46,921 nt of DNA. Origin: Algicola sp. (lineage in GTDB: Bacteria; Pseudomonadota; Gammaproteobacteria; Enterobacterales; Alteromonadaceae). The stretch is from assembly GCA_013216025.1 (NCBI GenBank), contig JABSOG010000012.1:1-46921 (forward strand), written 5' to 3'. The notes below the pieces were generated by a model that saw nothing but the letters and a program-made list of their open reading frames with translations, did not search any database and had not been told where the DNA came from. Positions 35,539 through 45,377 of this stretch are shown one piece after another. Both the position numbers and the translations under genes were made by a program. Numbering within the stretch: the first letter of the stretch is position 1; each line of letters begins with the position of its first letter.

Positions 35539-38088
35539 TTAGCCCATCGCCTTGAAGCGCACTATCAAAATAGGCAGCAGCGAAAGGTTGGCAAACAGTG
35601 CTACCAGCATAGCGAAGCCAGTCAGCAGACCGAAGTAAATGGTCGGTATAAAGCTCGACATCACCAACAAACCAAAGCCTAACGTAATGGTTATCGACGT
35701 AAAGTATATCGCCTGACCGATACTGCCGTGGCACGCTTTAACAGACTCCCAGTAATCTCCCCTGACAGTATATTCATCGATAAAGCGGTGCATATAGTGA
35801 ATTGAATTGTCTACAGCAATACCTATGCTGATGGCCGCAATGGTAATGGTCATCAAATCCAGAGGAATGCCAATCCAGCCCATGATGCCCAGAATAAATG
35901 AGGCTGATATAATGTTGGGGATGAGTGCAATCAAGGCGACTTTGAACGAACGGAACAACACGATAAACATCAACAAAATCGCGAAGAACACCACGCCTAT
36001 GGTTAAAATCTGTGAACGGAACAGGCTTTGCAGCATATTGTTGTAAAGTACGGCCATTCCGGTCAGGTTGACTTGTTCTGTCTCAAGCCCAATTTCATTG
36101 ACTAGATGATCTTTGATTTTTGACAGTAGTTCACCACGCTTTAATGTATGATCAGATTCGAACAGGCGGATACTGAAACGGATTTGGTTGCCATCCTCGG
36201 TCATATAGGGCAAAAATAGCCCTTTCTTGAGGTCTTCGGGTAATGACTTGAACAAAATGGCCAGCAAGAAGCTGTCATCGGCGACTTGTGCGTTGACCTT
36301 GCGCAACATCGCCATTGAATTCTCTACCGACAGGACTTTGCCTGTTTCAGGCAGGCTGTCGAGGTAATCATGTATTTTGGCCACTTCTTTTAATTGGTAG
36401 GTATTAAACCAATAGCTGGTGGCCGTGATGTCGCCGCTGTCTTCTTCGTCTAGCCACTCTTCTGAGAAAATATCCTCATCGTCTTCTTCGTCAAAATCGT
36501 CGTCGGTTTCATCATTGGTGGCCCCAACCGTTTCTTCACCATAGTCATCAGTTTCCTCTTCAAAAAACGATTTTGGCGCGTCTATGACAACGTCCAGTGG
36601 CGTGGTGCCACCGAGTTTGCTGTCGATCAACTCCATGCCCTGATAAATCGGGGTCGATTCTTTGTAATAATCAATAAAACGGTTTTCGACGCTTAATTTG
36701 CTGATACCGATGATGCTGATGATGACAAGGCCGATAAACGCCAGTAACAATAACAGGTTAAAGCGTTCTATTTTCAATGCCATCAGGTGAGACATTCGTT
36801 TAATCACACTGCTGGCCTGTGCCATTGGTGGAGTAGGTTTGAGCAATACCAACATGGTCGGAAACAGGATAAAAGACAGCACAAACGCCACTGCGACGCC
36901 AATACTCATCATCCAGCCAAAGTCTATGATTGGCCTGATTTCGCTGATGATCAACGAACTAAACGCCACTATCGTGGTAAATGCAGTATAAAAGCAGGGA
37001 ATAAATTTTTTCTTAACAGTTTCCAGGATCAGGGTCTTGCTGTCCATATCAGGCTGTTCGGTTTGCAATTCTCGGTAGCGAACAATCAGGTGTATGGTCA
37101 AAGACAGGGTGATGATCAACATCAATGAGATAAAATTAGACGACACCACGGTTACCGGCCAATCAACCAATCCAAGCAAACCGACCATGACGATGCTGGT
37201 TGCAACACAGGTGAGTAGTGGCAATATGACCCAACGCGGTTTGCCAAAAGCGAATATCAACAGCACGATGATAAACGCCAGAATACCCAGGCTGAAGGTG
37301 ACTAAATCGCTTCTGACATAATCAATGGAATCGACGGTGATCATTGGCACGCCACCCAGATGCATTTTCGCCATCGAAGTGTGTGTGGTGATCAGGGCAC
37401 GAATATCACTGATTAATCGCACTTCTTTTTGTGACAATCTTATTGATTGAGCGGTAAATTGCTGGCTGACGTGCAACAATTGATCCTGTTCAAAATCGCT
37501 CAACTGCTCTTCACTGGCTTTAAGACGCAGGGCGTTTCTTTCGGTGAGCAGTTGGTGGAATAACTCATCACGTGCAACGGTGATCAGCAAAGCGGTGGTT
37601 TTTTGATCCCGGCTGACAATCAAATCTTGATATATCGGACCGTTGGTCAGTTCGTTGCGGGCAAGCTCGCGGTCGGTATCGGCATCACCTAGAGTACGAA
37701 TGCCCTCGCTTAATTCATTTAAGGTCACCAACGGGCTTTCAATCAGCGGCACAGTCATGATGCTCATTACTGACGCCACATGGTCTAGCTTGCCTAATTG
37801 TTTGCCAAACGTGGTGATATCATCGAGCACTGGCTGGGCAAATAAATCTTGTTTGGGGGTGTAGGTGAGGATCAAAATGTCTTCTGAGCCGAAGTTGACC
37901 TTGACCTCACGGTAAAATTTCAGCGCTGAATCGTTTTCGAGCACCAGTGAGTCGGCTGAGGCATCAAGGCGAAATTTGGTGGCATGAAACGCAAAAAAGA
38001 CCACGATGATACTGATGAGCAGTAGTACGTACTTGGGGTGATCCAGAATAATTTTTTTATAGCTGTCGATTGGTGAAAATGAGGACAC
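35539..38088 (-). CDS. RND/MMPL-family exporter with acidic periplasmic insert
   Basis: 849 aa, two sets of TM segments; MTITIAAISIGIAVDNSIHYMHRFIDEY; acidic linker DDYGEETVGATNDETDDDFDEEDDEDIFSEEWLDEEDSGD. Confidence 0.9.
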   Translation of the reverse strand: MSSFSPIDSYKKIILDHPKYVLLLISIIVVFFAFHATKFRLDASADSLVLENDSALKFYREVKVNFGSEDILILTYTPKQDLFAQPVLDDITTFGKQLGKLDHVASVMSIMTVPLIESPLVTLNELSEGIRTLGDADTDRELARNELTNGPIYQDLIVSRDQKTTALLITVARDELFHQLLTERNALRLKASEEQLSDFEQDQLLHVSQQFTAQSIRLSQKEVRLISDIRALITTHTSMAKMHLGGVPMITVDSIDYVRSDLVTFSLGILAFIIVLLIFAFGKPRWVILPLLTCVATSIVMVGLLGLVDWPVTVVSSNFISLMLIITLSLTIHLIVRYRELQTEQPDMDSKTLILETVKKKFIPCFYTAFTTIVAFSSLIISEIRPIIDFGWMMSIGVAVAFVLSFILFPTMLVLLKPTPPMAQASSVIKRMSHLMALKIERFNLLLLLAFIGLVIISIIGISKLSVENRFIDYYKESTPIYQGMELIDSKLGGTTPLDVVIDAPKSFFEEETDDYGEETVGATNDETDDDFDEEDDEDIFSEEWLDEEDSGDITATSYWFNTYQLKEVAKIHDYLDSLPETGKVLSVENSMAMLRKVNAQVADDSFLLAILFKSLPEDLKKGLFLPYMTEDGNQIRFSIRLFESDHTLKRGELLSKIKDHLVNEIGLETEQVNLTGMAVLYNNMLQSLFRSQILTIGVVFFAILLMFIVLFRSFKVALIALIPNIISASFILGIMGWIGIPLDLMTITIAAISIGIAVDNSIHYMHRFIDEYTVRGDYWESVKACHGSIGQAIYFTSITITLGFGLLVMSSFIPTIYFGLLTGFAMLVALFANLSLLPILIVRFKAMG

Positions 38089-38390
38089 GATACTCCCTTC
38101 TATGGTTTTAACGTCCGCTTGAATAAATCTGCTTAGGCAGCTTTATTTAGTGCCACGTAGTGGCAAAAAACTAGAAAAAGACGCGGGGATAAATCCTCCG
38201 CCTACATTTTGTCTCCGTACATGGTTTTTGCGGCAACTTCCTTGCTGCTGGGTCGTTTTCTGATCATATCAATTCTTTCGGGTTTTGGTTGCAGATAATT
38301 TAAACACTTAAGCTTGGTTTTAGCTCAACTTGGATAACTTTGATCAGGCTCGTATTATCACGATACCGAATGAACCTTAACTGAACAACA

Positions 38391-38562
38391 CCGGCCTGAG
38401 CTAAAAGAGCCCGGCCTGAGCTAAAAGAGTACCGGTGGGTGCCAAAACAGCACAGGCCTAAGCTAAAAGAGACCCGGCTTAAGCAAAAAAAAGTTCGAGC
38501 AACAACAAATTATCTGCGGCGCTATCGCTTTAGCACTGCTCTTAACACAGCTCTTAACACAG
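38391..38562. repeat. Cluster of short direct repeats (CCGGCCTGAGCTAAAAGAG x3-4; CTCTTAACACAG x2-3)
   Basis: Units at 38391-38409, 38411-38429, 38453-38471, degenerate 38474-38491; CTCTTAACACAG at 38539-38550 and 38551-38562. Confidence 0.8.
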
Positions 38563-38565
38563 GAG

Positions 38566-39594
38566 TTAACGCAGTACTTTAACGCGTTTTGAGCCGCTGA
38601 GTCGGGCTTCGATACGACGATTTTCCTGATGGGCTGCTTTAGTGTCGCCACTGTTGAGCAGTTTACTTTCGCCGTAACCCATGTGACTAACTCGGTTGCT
38701 ATCGACATTAAAATGACTGACCAGGATTTTGGCCACCATTTTTGCTCGGCGCTCAGACAAGTTTTGATTGTAAGTGGCTCCGCCTTTGACAGAAGTGTGC
38801 CCTTCGATGACTACGGTGGTGTCGGCGTATTTTTTCATGAAATTGGCGACTCGTTCTATTTCGCCATAATAGTGCTGGTCAACGTGATCTTTATTGTTGG
38901 CAAAGTTGATCGACAACCGCACGTTCTCGTCTTCCATGGTGTAGCGGGTGCAGCCGCTGCTGTCTACTGCGTCAACCATTGGGGTATTTGGACAACTATC
39001 TTGGTCGTCATAAACGCCATCTTTGTCACTGTCTAGCCTGACTGAGGCCGCTGGCTGTGGTGCGGGTGTTGCTGCATAAGCCGGTACTTTGTTGCCAAAC
39101 ATATAGGTCAAACCTAAGTTGATACCAAAATCATGGTAACTTCGCTCTAGTGATTGGTAAACCAAGATTTCGGCGCTCAGGTAGAGTTTGTCGCTGAGTT
39201 CAAAGCGCTTGCCAAGACCCGCATTTAACAAATTATCATCGGGGCCGGTAATGTCGGCATGTTTTACGCCGAAGATGCCATAGAGGTGTTTATCATTAAG
39301 GTGGTACAAGGCATCGACGCCGAATCCCTTGGCGCTTCCTTCGACATTGTTACCAACATCCCATCTGCTTACTATCAAACGTGCTTCCCATTTTGGCGTA
39401 AAACGATAACCCAATGCGCCAGCAAAACCGATGTCATCTTCTACTGCGGTTGCGCCGTTGTTGTTGATAATGCGACGATCAGCATCAGCATCGAAAAAGG
39501 AAGCAAAACCACTGATATTCCACGGATTATCCTGTGCGACTGCACCGCAACTCAGCAATAATAAAGCAGTGGATACCGTTGTTCGGATGGTCAT
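38566..39594 (-). CDS. OmpA family protein (beta-barrel + TSP3-like linker + OmpA C-terminal domain)
   Basis: DSDKDGVYDDQDSCPNTP; VVIEGHTSVKGGATYNQNLSERRAKMVAKILV; AHQENRRIEARLSG. Confidence 0.93.
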   Translation of the reverse strand: MTIRTTVSTALLLLSCGAVAQDNPWNISGFASFFDADADRRIINNNGATAVEDDIGFAGALGYRFTPKWEARLIVSRWDVGNNVEGSAKGFGVDALYHLNDKHLYGIFGVKHADITGPDDNLLNAGLGKRFELSDKLYLSAEILVYQSLERSYHDFGINLGLTYMFGNKVPAYAATPAPQPAASVRLDSDKDGVYDDQDSCPNTPMVDAVDSSGCTRYTMEDENVRLSINFANNKDHVDQHYYGEIERVANFMKKYADTTVVIEGHTSVKGGATYNQNLSERRAKMVAKILVSHFNVDSNRVSHMGYGESKLLNSGDTKAAHQENRRIEARLSGSKRVKVLR

Positions 39595-39778
39595 GATAAA
39601 TCCCTAATATGTTTGTGTTTTAATTATTTTGAGCATAGGTGAGATATGATATTTTACAAGTGAATCCCTTTTAAACTGTTGTCTGGGGGACAAAACCTAT
39701 AGGTCGAGTTTGACAGCTTCAAATCGCAACAATTATAATGTGCTTACTCTATGGTTGTTTAAGCATTAAGTACAGGTT

Positions 39779-40048
39779 ATGGCAGAAGATGAAAAGTCGG
39801 TTGAAACCGACCCCAGTGATGACGAAAGACGTTCACGCAAAGAAATTGAATTGCTGAAACTCCAGGCAGATTTGACCATGGCGCAAAAGGTCGCCCTGAG
39901 CGAAGTGGGTCACTACGGTTATGATTTGGCTTTTGTTAGAAATACCCCAATGGGGAAACTCGCAATCGTCATGGTGAACGGCAAAGTCATGACGATTGAT
40001 GATGAAGGAGAGATTGAGCCCAATCCGACAATTATTATCCGGGATTGA
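39779..40048 (+). CDS. Small conserved-looking cytoplasmic protein, unknown function
   Basis: 89 aa; LALVRNTPMGKLAIVMVNGKVMTIDDEGEIEPNPTIIIRD-type region; upstream spacing consistent with a gene. Confidence 0.5.
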   Translation: MAEDEKSVETDPSDDERRSRKEIELLKLQADLTMAQKVALSEVGHYGYDLAFVRNTPMGKLAIVMVNGKVMTIDDEGEIEPNPTIIIRD

Positions 40049-40081
40049 TTCTATTATGTTGCGCGACTGGGTAGCACCAGA

Positions 40082-40864
40082 TCAAAACCGGATATCACCA
40101 ATCAACCCTAGCTCAATCCACTGTTGCAAGATAGTGAGCGCTCGCATCGCAACTTCATCTTCGCCATGAAAGTTAAGCAACGCATCACACATATCGGCAA
40201 AATCGCCGCCTTTCAATGCCAAATCCAGCAACATCGCTTCATCAGGTTCCATCGACCTGAACTCGGTTAGCCGCTCTGGGTTACGCCATAATATCCACAG
40301 CGTTGGTGTTGTTAACTGCTGTGGTGGTGGCGGTTGTTTTTCTTGCTTGAGCATTTGCCAGCTTTGGACGCAGTTCCAATGGGCCCCAAAGCGTTGTACG
40401 CAGGGTCTGAATCGCAATTTCATCGTCGGCCAACTTTGTGGCGGGATGGTGCCGAGTTTTTCAGGACCCACTGCGGTGGCATCGGCAGCATCAAAGGCGT
40501 TGATCAGAATTTGTTCAAAGGCGGCCAGCTCTGCCAGTATCGGATGCTCAGAGAATGGTGCGTTATCCCGTAAAAACTGGGGAATATGTTGGCAAAAATC
40601 GCGTAAAGACGGATAACTTGAGGGATATTGTTCGATGTAAGCCGGCACCATCTGGTCAAACAGGTCATCGCCTAGATAACTGCCGAGTATCGGGTGATCG
40701 CTGTCAATGGTTTCGCGTAAACGAGAGATATAGGCGTTTTGGTATATTCCCAGCCGGGTGCTGGTGGCTACGGGTTGCTGGCTTTTGATGTGTTTGGTCA
40801 TTTGACTGGGTTTACCCTGTAAAAACGCCATAAAATCCTGTTGAATGGTTTTTAAATCAGACAT
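40082..40864 (-). CDS. DUF2063/HvfC-BufC-type MNIO partner protein
   Basis: QQDFMAFLQG, TRLGIYQNAYISRLRETIDSDHPILGSYLGDDLFDQMVPAYIEQYPSSYPSLRDFCQHIPQFL. Confidence 0.9.
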   Translation of the reverse strand: MSDLKTIQQDFMAFLQGKPSQMTKHIKSQQPVATSTRLGIYQNAYISRLRETIDSDHPILGSYLGDDLFDQMVPAYIEQYPSSYPSLRDFCQHIPQFLRDNAPFSEHPILAELAAFEQILINAFDAADATAVGPEKLGTIPPQSWPTMKLRFRPCVQRFGAHWNCVQSWQMLKQEKQPPPPQQLTTPTLWILWRNPERLTEFRSMEPDEAMLLDLALKGGDFADMCDALLNFHGEDEVAMRALTILQQWIELGLIGDIRF

Positions 40865-41718
40865 TGATACTGGCCTCTCGATTGCTCTCGATTGCTCTCG
40901 GTCAGTGCCGAATGCGATAGGGCTCTGGCGTGATCGAGTTCTTTTTCAAGTTCGGCAAATGGGGGAATATTATCATCGCGTTCGATCATGGTGCTGACCG
41001 GTCCCATCAGTTTGATGGTTTCTTTGTATAATTGCCAAACCGGATCGCGCACCGCCTGGTCGTGAGTATCTATCACGTAATCGCCGTAATCTGTGTGGCC
41101 TGCCAGATGAATTTGCTGAACCCTGTTTGGGTCGACCGCTTGAACGTACTCCATCGGGTCAAACCCATGGTTACGGGCGCTGACATAGATATTATTGACG
41201 TCAAACAGCATCAGGCAATCGGCCTGTTGGCAAATTTGATTGATAAATTCCCATTCGCTCATTTCATCGCTTTGGTAGGTCAGGTAACTGGAGGCATTTT
41301 CTAACAACATTTGTCTGCCGAGAAAATCCTGCACCTGCTTAATCCGTTCGACAACATGTTTGAGTGCTTCTTCGGTATAAGGCATGGGTAATAAATCGTG
41401 GCTGTTGACGCCGCCAATGGTGGTAAAACACAAGTGGTCAGATATCCATGCTGGTTGAATTTCGGCGGCCAGCGTGCGCAGGCTTTTAAGATAATCCATG
41501 TTCAGGGGGTCGGTGCTGCCGATGGACATCGATACTCCGTGCATCACAATTGGATAGTCTTGACGAATGGTTTCAAGGTAATGACGGGGCTTGCCACCGC
41601 CGACCATGAAGTTTTCAGAAATGACCTCAAACCAGTCAACTTTGGGTTTGTGTTCTATCACATGATGGAAATGGTCGGTGCGCAGGCCCAACCCAAATCC
41701 AAGGTTTTGTTTTTTCAT
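40852..41718 (-). CDS. DUF692 multinuclear non-haem iron oxygenase (MNIO), BufB/HvfB-like
   Basis: GFGLGLRTDHFHHVIEHKPKVDWFEVISENFM, MLLENASSYL, LMLFDVNNIYVSARNHGFDP, IHLAGHTDYGDYVIDTHDQAV, MIERDDNIPPF; ATG at 41718. Confidence 0.93.
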   Translation of the reverse strand: MKKQNLGFGLGLRTDHFHHVIEHKPKVDWFEVISENFMVGGGKPRHYLETIRQDYPIVMHGVSMSIGSTDPLNMDYLKSLRTLAAEIQPAWISDHLCFTTIGGVNSHDLLPMPYTEEALKHVVERIKQVQDFLGRQMLLENASSYLTYQSDEMSEWEFINQICQQADCLMLFDVNNIYVSARNHGFDPMEYVQAVDPNRVQQIHLAGHTDYGDYVIDTHDQAVRDPVWQLYKETIKLMGPVSTMIERDDNIPPFAELEKELDHARALSHSALTESNREQSRGQYQCLI

Positions 41719-41733
41719 ATCATACTCGTTTAC

Positions 41734-41987
41734 CCTCAGGAAACCACGTCCTTCGGCAATTGCTCCATGCATTGCTCTAATCAGCACTTCCATGTGCAAA
41801 TGTGAGGTTTCCTGAGGACGCTGCGTTCACAGTAAATTGCTCCTGCATTTACTGCATTCAGTCCATCCATGGACATCAAGCAAGTGGAACTTCGCTCAGT
41901 TTTTTTCAACATGGACGTTGTATATGCAGAAATTGCAGGAGCAATATTTCAGTCAATAAATTGAAAACGCGGCACATCCGTGTGCCG
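41734..41987. repeat. Nested inverted repeats between precursor and MNIO gene
   Basis: CCTCAGGAAACC/GGTTTCCTGAGG (41734-41745/41806-41817); ATTGCTCCTGCATTTACTGCA/TGCAGAAATTGCAGGAGCAAT (41836-41856/41925-41945); CGGCACA-TCCG-TGTGCCG (41970-41987). Confidence 0.85.
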
Positions 41988-42025
41988 CCTGGGCAAACGG
42001 TGATTTGTATTCTTATATTTGCAGA

Positions 42026-42520
42026 TTAAGCTTGGGTTTTGCCGCCGACATCACCACAGGCTGACTCGCCCATCATGACAAAACCGCTGCCTTTGCAAGA
42101 AGCGTGGCCTTTACAGGCGTTGTCGGCCGTTTTGCAGTCGTTATGACCTTTACAAACGTTGACTGAGTAACAATGGCTCAAATCAGCCGTTGATACGGTG
42201 CCGGTCCATTCTTGTGATACTGTGCCGCCGATGTCAGCACAGGATTTTGCAGGCATGGCAACAAACCCAGAACCTTTACACGAACCCTGACCTTTACAGG
42301 CATTGTTGGCGGCTTTACAGTCGTTGTGACCTTTGCATTGATTGACACTGTAACAATGAATCATGTCAGTTGTGGTTGCGGCCGTTGATGCCATGGCGCC
42401 ACCATCGGATGTTTGGGCTGTACTGCCGCATCCGGCTAGTGCTGCTGCGGCGAAAGCCAGCGCGGCTCCGGTCAATTTTTTGCTACTGTGTTTGATACTG
42501 TGTTTGTTTGGCGTGTTCAT
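42026..42520 (-). CDS. Cys-rich bufferin-type (BufA2-like) MNIO precursor with duplicated domain, putative lipoprotein
   Basis: LAGC lipobox; HCYSVNQCKGHNDCKAANNACKGQGSCKGSGFVAMPAKSC and HCYSVNVCKGHNDCKTADNACKGHASCKGSGFVMMGESAC; upstream of DUF692/DUF2063 genes on same strand. Confidence 0.85.
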   Translation of the reverse strand: MNTPNKHSIKHSSKKLTGAALAFAAAALAGCGSTAQTSDGGAMASTAATTTDMIHCYSVNQCKGHNDCKAANNACKGQGSCKGSGFVAMPAKSCADIGGTVSQEWTGTVSTADLSHCYSVNVCKGHNDCKTADNACKGHASCKGSGFVMMGESACGDVGGKTQA

Positions 42521-42854
42521 AATCGTCCTCGTTATCTTTTGTCTTTTGATCAGGTGTGTAGGGCAATACTGCTAGGTGCTTAGACAAGACCCGACAAGTG
42601 CCAAATAAATTGTTACATTGGCGAAAAAGAGTATAGGAGAGTTTGTTTTATGTGCCTGAATAAAGTTATCAAGGACCATTCAAACGGCAAAGTCAGGGTG
42701 GATTAATCGGATGGTTTTCGTGGTTGTCCCTTGAAAAATTGTGTAGGATGTACCACACAATCATTGTTTTACAATTTTTATCAGAATTTTGCTGGTGATG
42801 TCGCTGGTTTTACGTTAAGTTTTTTTACAATTTGCTTGCTTTGGGGTTTTAATC

Positions 42855-44474
42855 ATGACTGTTAATCGTTTTTCGATACTCGCAATTGGCCTGGTGGCCG
42901 TGCTAAGTGTGGCGGTGCCACAGGCTCAAGCCGGTCACAAGGCCATGGACAAAGCCAAACCCTCGCTGGCTGAAATCGAAAAAAACGTTAAAAAAGCGAT
43001 GAAAACCTTTAACGTGCCGGGTCTTGCCTTGGCCATTGTCAAAGACGACAAACTGGTGATGAGCAAAGGTTTTGGTGTTCTTGAAATGGGAAGAAAAGAC
43101 AAGGTTAACTCCGATACCCTGTTTGGTATTGCGTCTAACACCAAAGCATTTACCGCAGCGGCACTGGCAATGTTGGCCGACGATGGCAAATTGAACTGGG
43201 ACGACAAAGTCACTGATCATCTGCCGTCCTTTCAATTGCATGACCCATACGTTACCCGCGAATTTACCATTCGAGATATGTTGTCTCACCGCAGTGGACT
43301 AGGCCTGGGTGCGGGAGATTTAATGATTTGGCCCACCTCAGACATCACCAATGACGAAATTGTTAAACGGATGCGCTTTCTCAAACCAGTATCAAGCTTT
43401 CGCAGCGAATATGCTTACGATAACCTGATGTATGTACTGGCTGGAGAGATTGTGGCCAAAGCCTCGGGTATGCCGTGGCAGGATTTTGTCCGTTCACGCA
43501 TACTTAAGCCACTGAACATGCTTGATACGCGAATGAGCCATTCGAGAATTGGCAAAGACAACCGCAATGTGGCCACGGCTCATGCACCGATAGATGGAGA
43601 ATTGGGTCCTGTCGGCGGTGATTTCCTCGAAAACTTCAGCTCAGCGGGTTCTATCGCCTCAAGTGTTAACGATGTCAGCAAGTGGATAAAGGTGCAGCTT
43701 AGAGGCGGGTTGCTCAGCAGCAAAGGTGGCGAAGAAAAGTGGTTGTTCAGTGAGTCACAGAACCGACAGATGTGGGCCCCTCATACTTTGCAGAACATTT
43801 CAGCTTTCAATGAAGAAATGAATCGAACACATTTCAGGGCTTACGGGCTAGGTTGGGGGTTGAATGACCACCACGGTTATAAAATGGTCAGTCACACCGG
43901 CGGTATCATGGGTATGGTATCGCAGGTCGTTTTGATCCCCGAGCTTGAATTGGGCATGGTGGTTTTGACCAACCAGCAATCGGGTTCGGCATTTAGGGCG
44001 ATCACCACCGATATCGTTAATCGTTACCTTGGTGTTGAGCACAAAGACTGGGTTGATGTTTATAATGCACGCCTCAAAGCGCGGGTCGCATCTAGCAACA
44101 GTTATGTTGCTGACTTAATGAAAAACCGCGCCAAGGCGTCTAAGCCTTCGTTAGCGCTATCCGAATACGCCCAAACTTACCAAGATGATTGGTATGGTGA
44201 CATTGCTGTGAAGCTGATTGAAAACGGCAAAAAACTCGAAATGCGTTTCAGCCGAACCAAAAGCCTAGTTGGCCATCTCGAACACTTTCAGTACAATACT
44301 TTTATCGTGCGCTGGTATGACCGTTCAACCAACGCAGATGCTTTCGTTAACTTTCATTTGACCCCACAGGGCAAAATTGATCAAGCGACAATGGAAGCAG
44401 TATCCCCTCTGACCGACTTTAGCTTTGACTTTCAAGACTTGTTGTTACGACCCAAACCTAAACCTGAGTCATGA
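42855..44474 (+). CDS. Serine hydrolase (class C beta-lactamase-related) with C-terminal DUF3471-like domain
   Basis: GIASNTKAFTAAALAML (SxxK), YDNLMYVLAGEIV (YxN), VSHTGGIMG. Confidence 0.92.
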   Translation: MTVNRFSILAIGLVAVLSVAVPQAQAGHKAMDKAKPSLAEIEKNVKKAMKTFNVPGLALAIVKDDKLVMSKGFGVLEMGRKDKVNSDTLFGIASNTKAFTAAALAMLADDGKLNWDDKVTDHLPSFQLHDPYVTREFTIRDMLSHRSGLGLGAGDLMIWPTSDITNDEIVKRMRFLKPVSSFRSEYAYDNLMYVLAGEIVAKASGMPWQDFVRSRILKPLNMLDTRMSHSRIGKDNRNVATAHAPIDGELGPVGGDFLENFSSAGSIASSVNDVSKWIKVQLRGGLLSSKGGEEKWLFSESQNRQMWAPHTLQNISAFNEEMNRTHFRAYGLGWGLNDHHGYKMVSHTGGIMGMVSQVVLIPELELGMVVLTNQQSGSAFRAITTDIVNRYLGVEHKDWVDVYNARLKARVASSNSYVADLMKNRAKASKPSLALSEYAQTYQDDWYGDIAVKLIENGKKLEMRFSRTKSLVGHLEHFQYNTFIVRWYDRSTNADAFVNFHLTPQGKIDQATMEAVSPLTDFSFDFQDLLLRPKPKPES

Positions 44475-44555
44475 TATTTTGTTGTGCAAAGGTCGAACCC
44501 TTTATCTTGGAAAGAGCGAACCTGCTAAAACGCAACTCTGTGTCGTGCGCGACCA

Positions 44556-45179
44556 ATGATTGATTTTGCCACCATAGCCGTTTTTGCGCCGACTTTTTTT
44601 CTGGTATCGATAAGCCCGGGCATGTGCATGACGCTGGCGATGACGTTAGGTATGACCATCGGCATTCGTAGAACGCTGTGGATGATGCTCGGAGAATTGG
44701 TTGGCGTTGCGCTGGTCGGGATTTGCGCCGTAGTGGGGGTGGCCACGATGATGCTGTCTTATCCTACTGTGTTTGCGGTGTTCAAGTATATCGGTGGTGC
44801 CTACCTGATATACATCGGCGTTCAAATGTGGCGCTCAAAGGGGCAGGTCTCGTTTGCCGATGCTGAGCAGTCACCACAGAAAAAAGACAATCTTTCTATT
44901 ATAATTCAAGGTTTTGTGACTGCTATTGCCAACCCCAAAGGCTGGGCATTCATGATCTCGCTATTACCTCCGTTTGTTAATCCTTCTTTACCAATGGCTG
45001 GGCAATTGACCCTGTTACTCGCTGTTATATTGGTGTGTGAGTTTACCTGCATGATGCTCTACGCTAGCGGTGGAAAACAACTTGGCCGCATGTTGCAACG
45101 TAATGATAGCGTGGCTAATCTCAATAAAATAACCGGTACATTAATGGTGGCCGTCGGCCTATGGCTGGCGCTGGGTTAG
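44556..45179 (+). CDS. LysE family translocator
   Basis: SPGMCMTLAMTLGMTIGIRRTLWMMLGELVG, FKYIGGAYLIYIGVQMWRSK, GFVTAIANPKGWAFMISLLPPFV. Confidence 0.95.
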   Translation: MIDFATIAVFAPTFFLVSISPGMCMTLAMTLGMTIGIRRTLWMMLGELVGVALVGICAVVGVATMMLSYPTVFAVFKYIGGAYLIYIGVQMWRSKGQVSFADAEQSPQKKDNLSIIIQGFVTAIANPKGWAFMISLLPPFVNPSLPMAGQLTLLLAVILVCEFTCMMLYASGGKQLGRMLQRNDSVANLNKITGTLMVAVGLWLALG

Positions 45180-45377
45180 TTATCGTCGAAATGTCGAACC
45201 ACCAGAAACAATAGTACCTGTTTATATCTGGACAGAAGTTTCTTTTGTACAACTAAAATACGCCAAAATCGCAAAAAATAACCACTTTTAACATTTATGT
45301 CTATAATAACATTAAGTTAAGTTAAAAGAGGCCGTTATAAAAGTTAATACTGGAGCAGCTGTTTAGACCAATGAGAT

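Noticed and set aside
41802-42029. 75-aa plus-strand ORF in the precursor-MNIO spacer
   Set aside because: Entirely repeat/palindrome-derived, antisense to the bufferin operon, no supporting homology.
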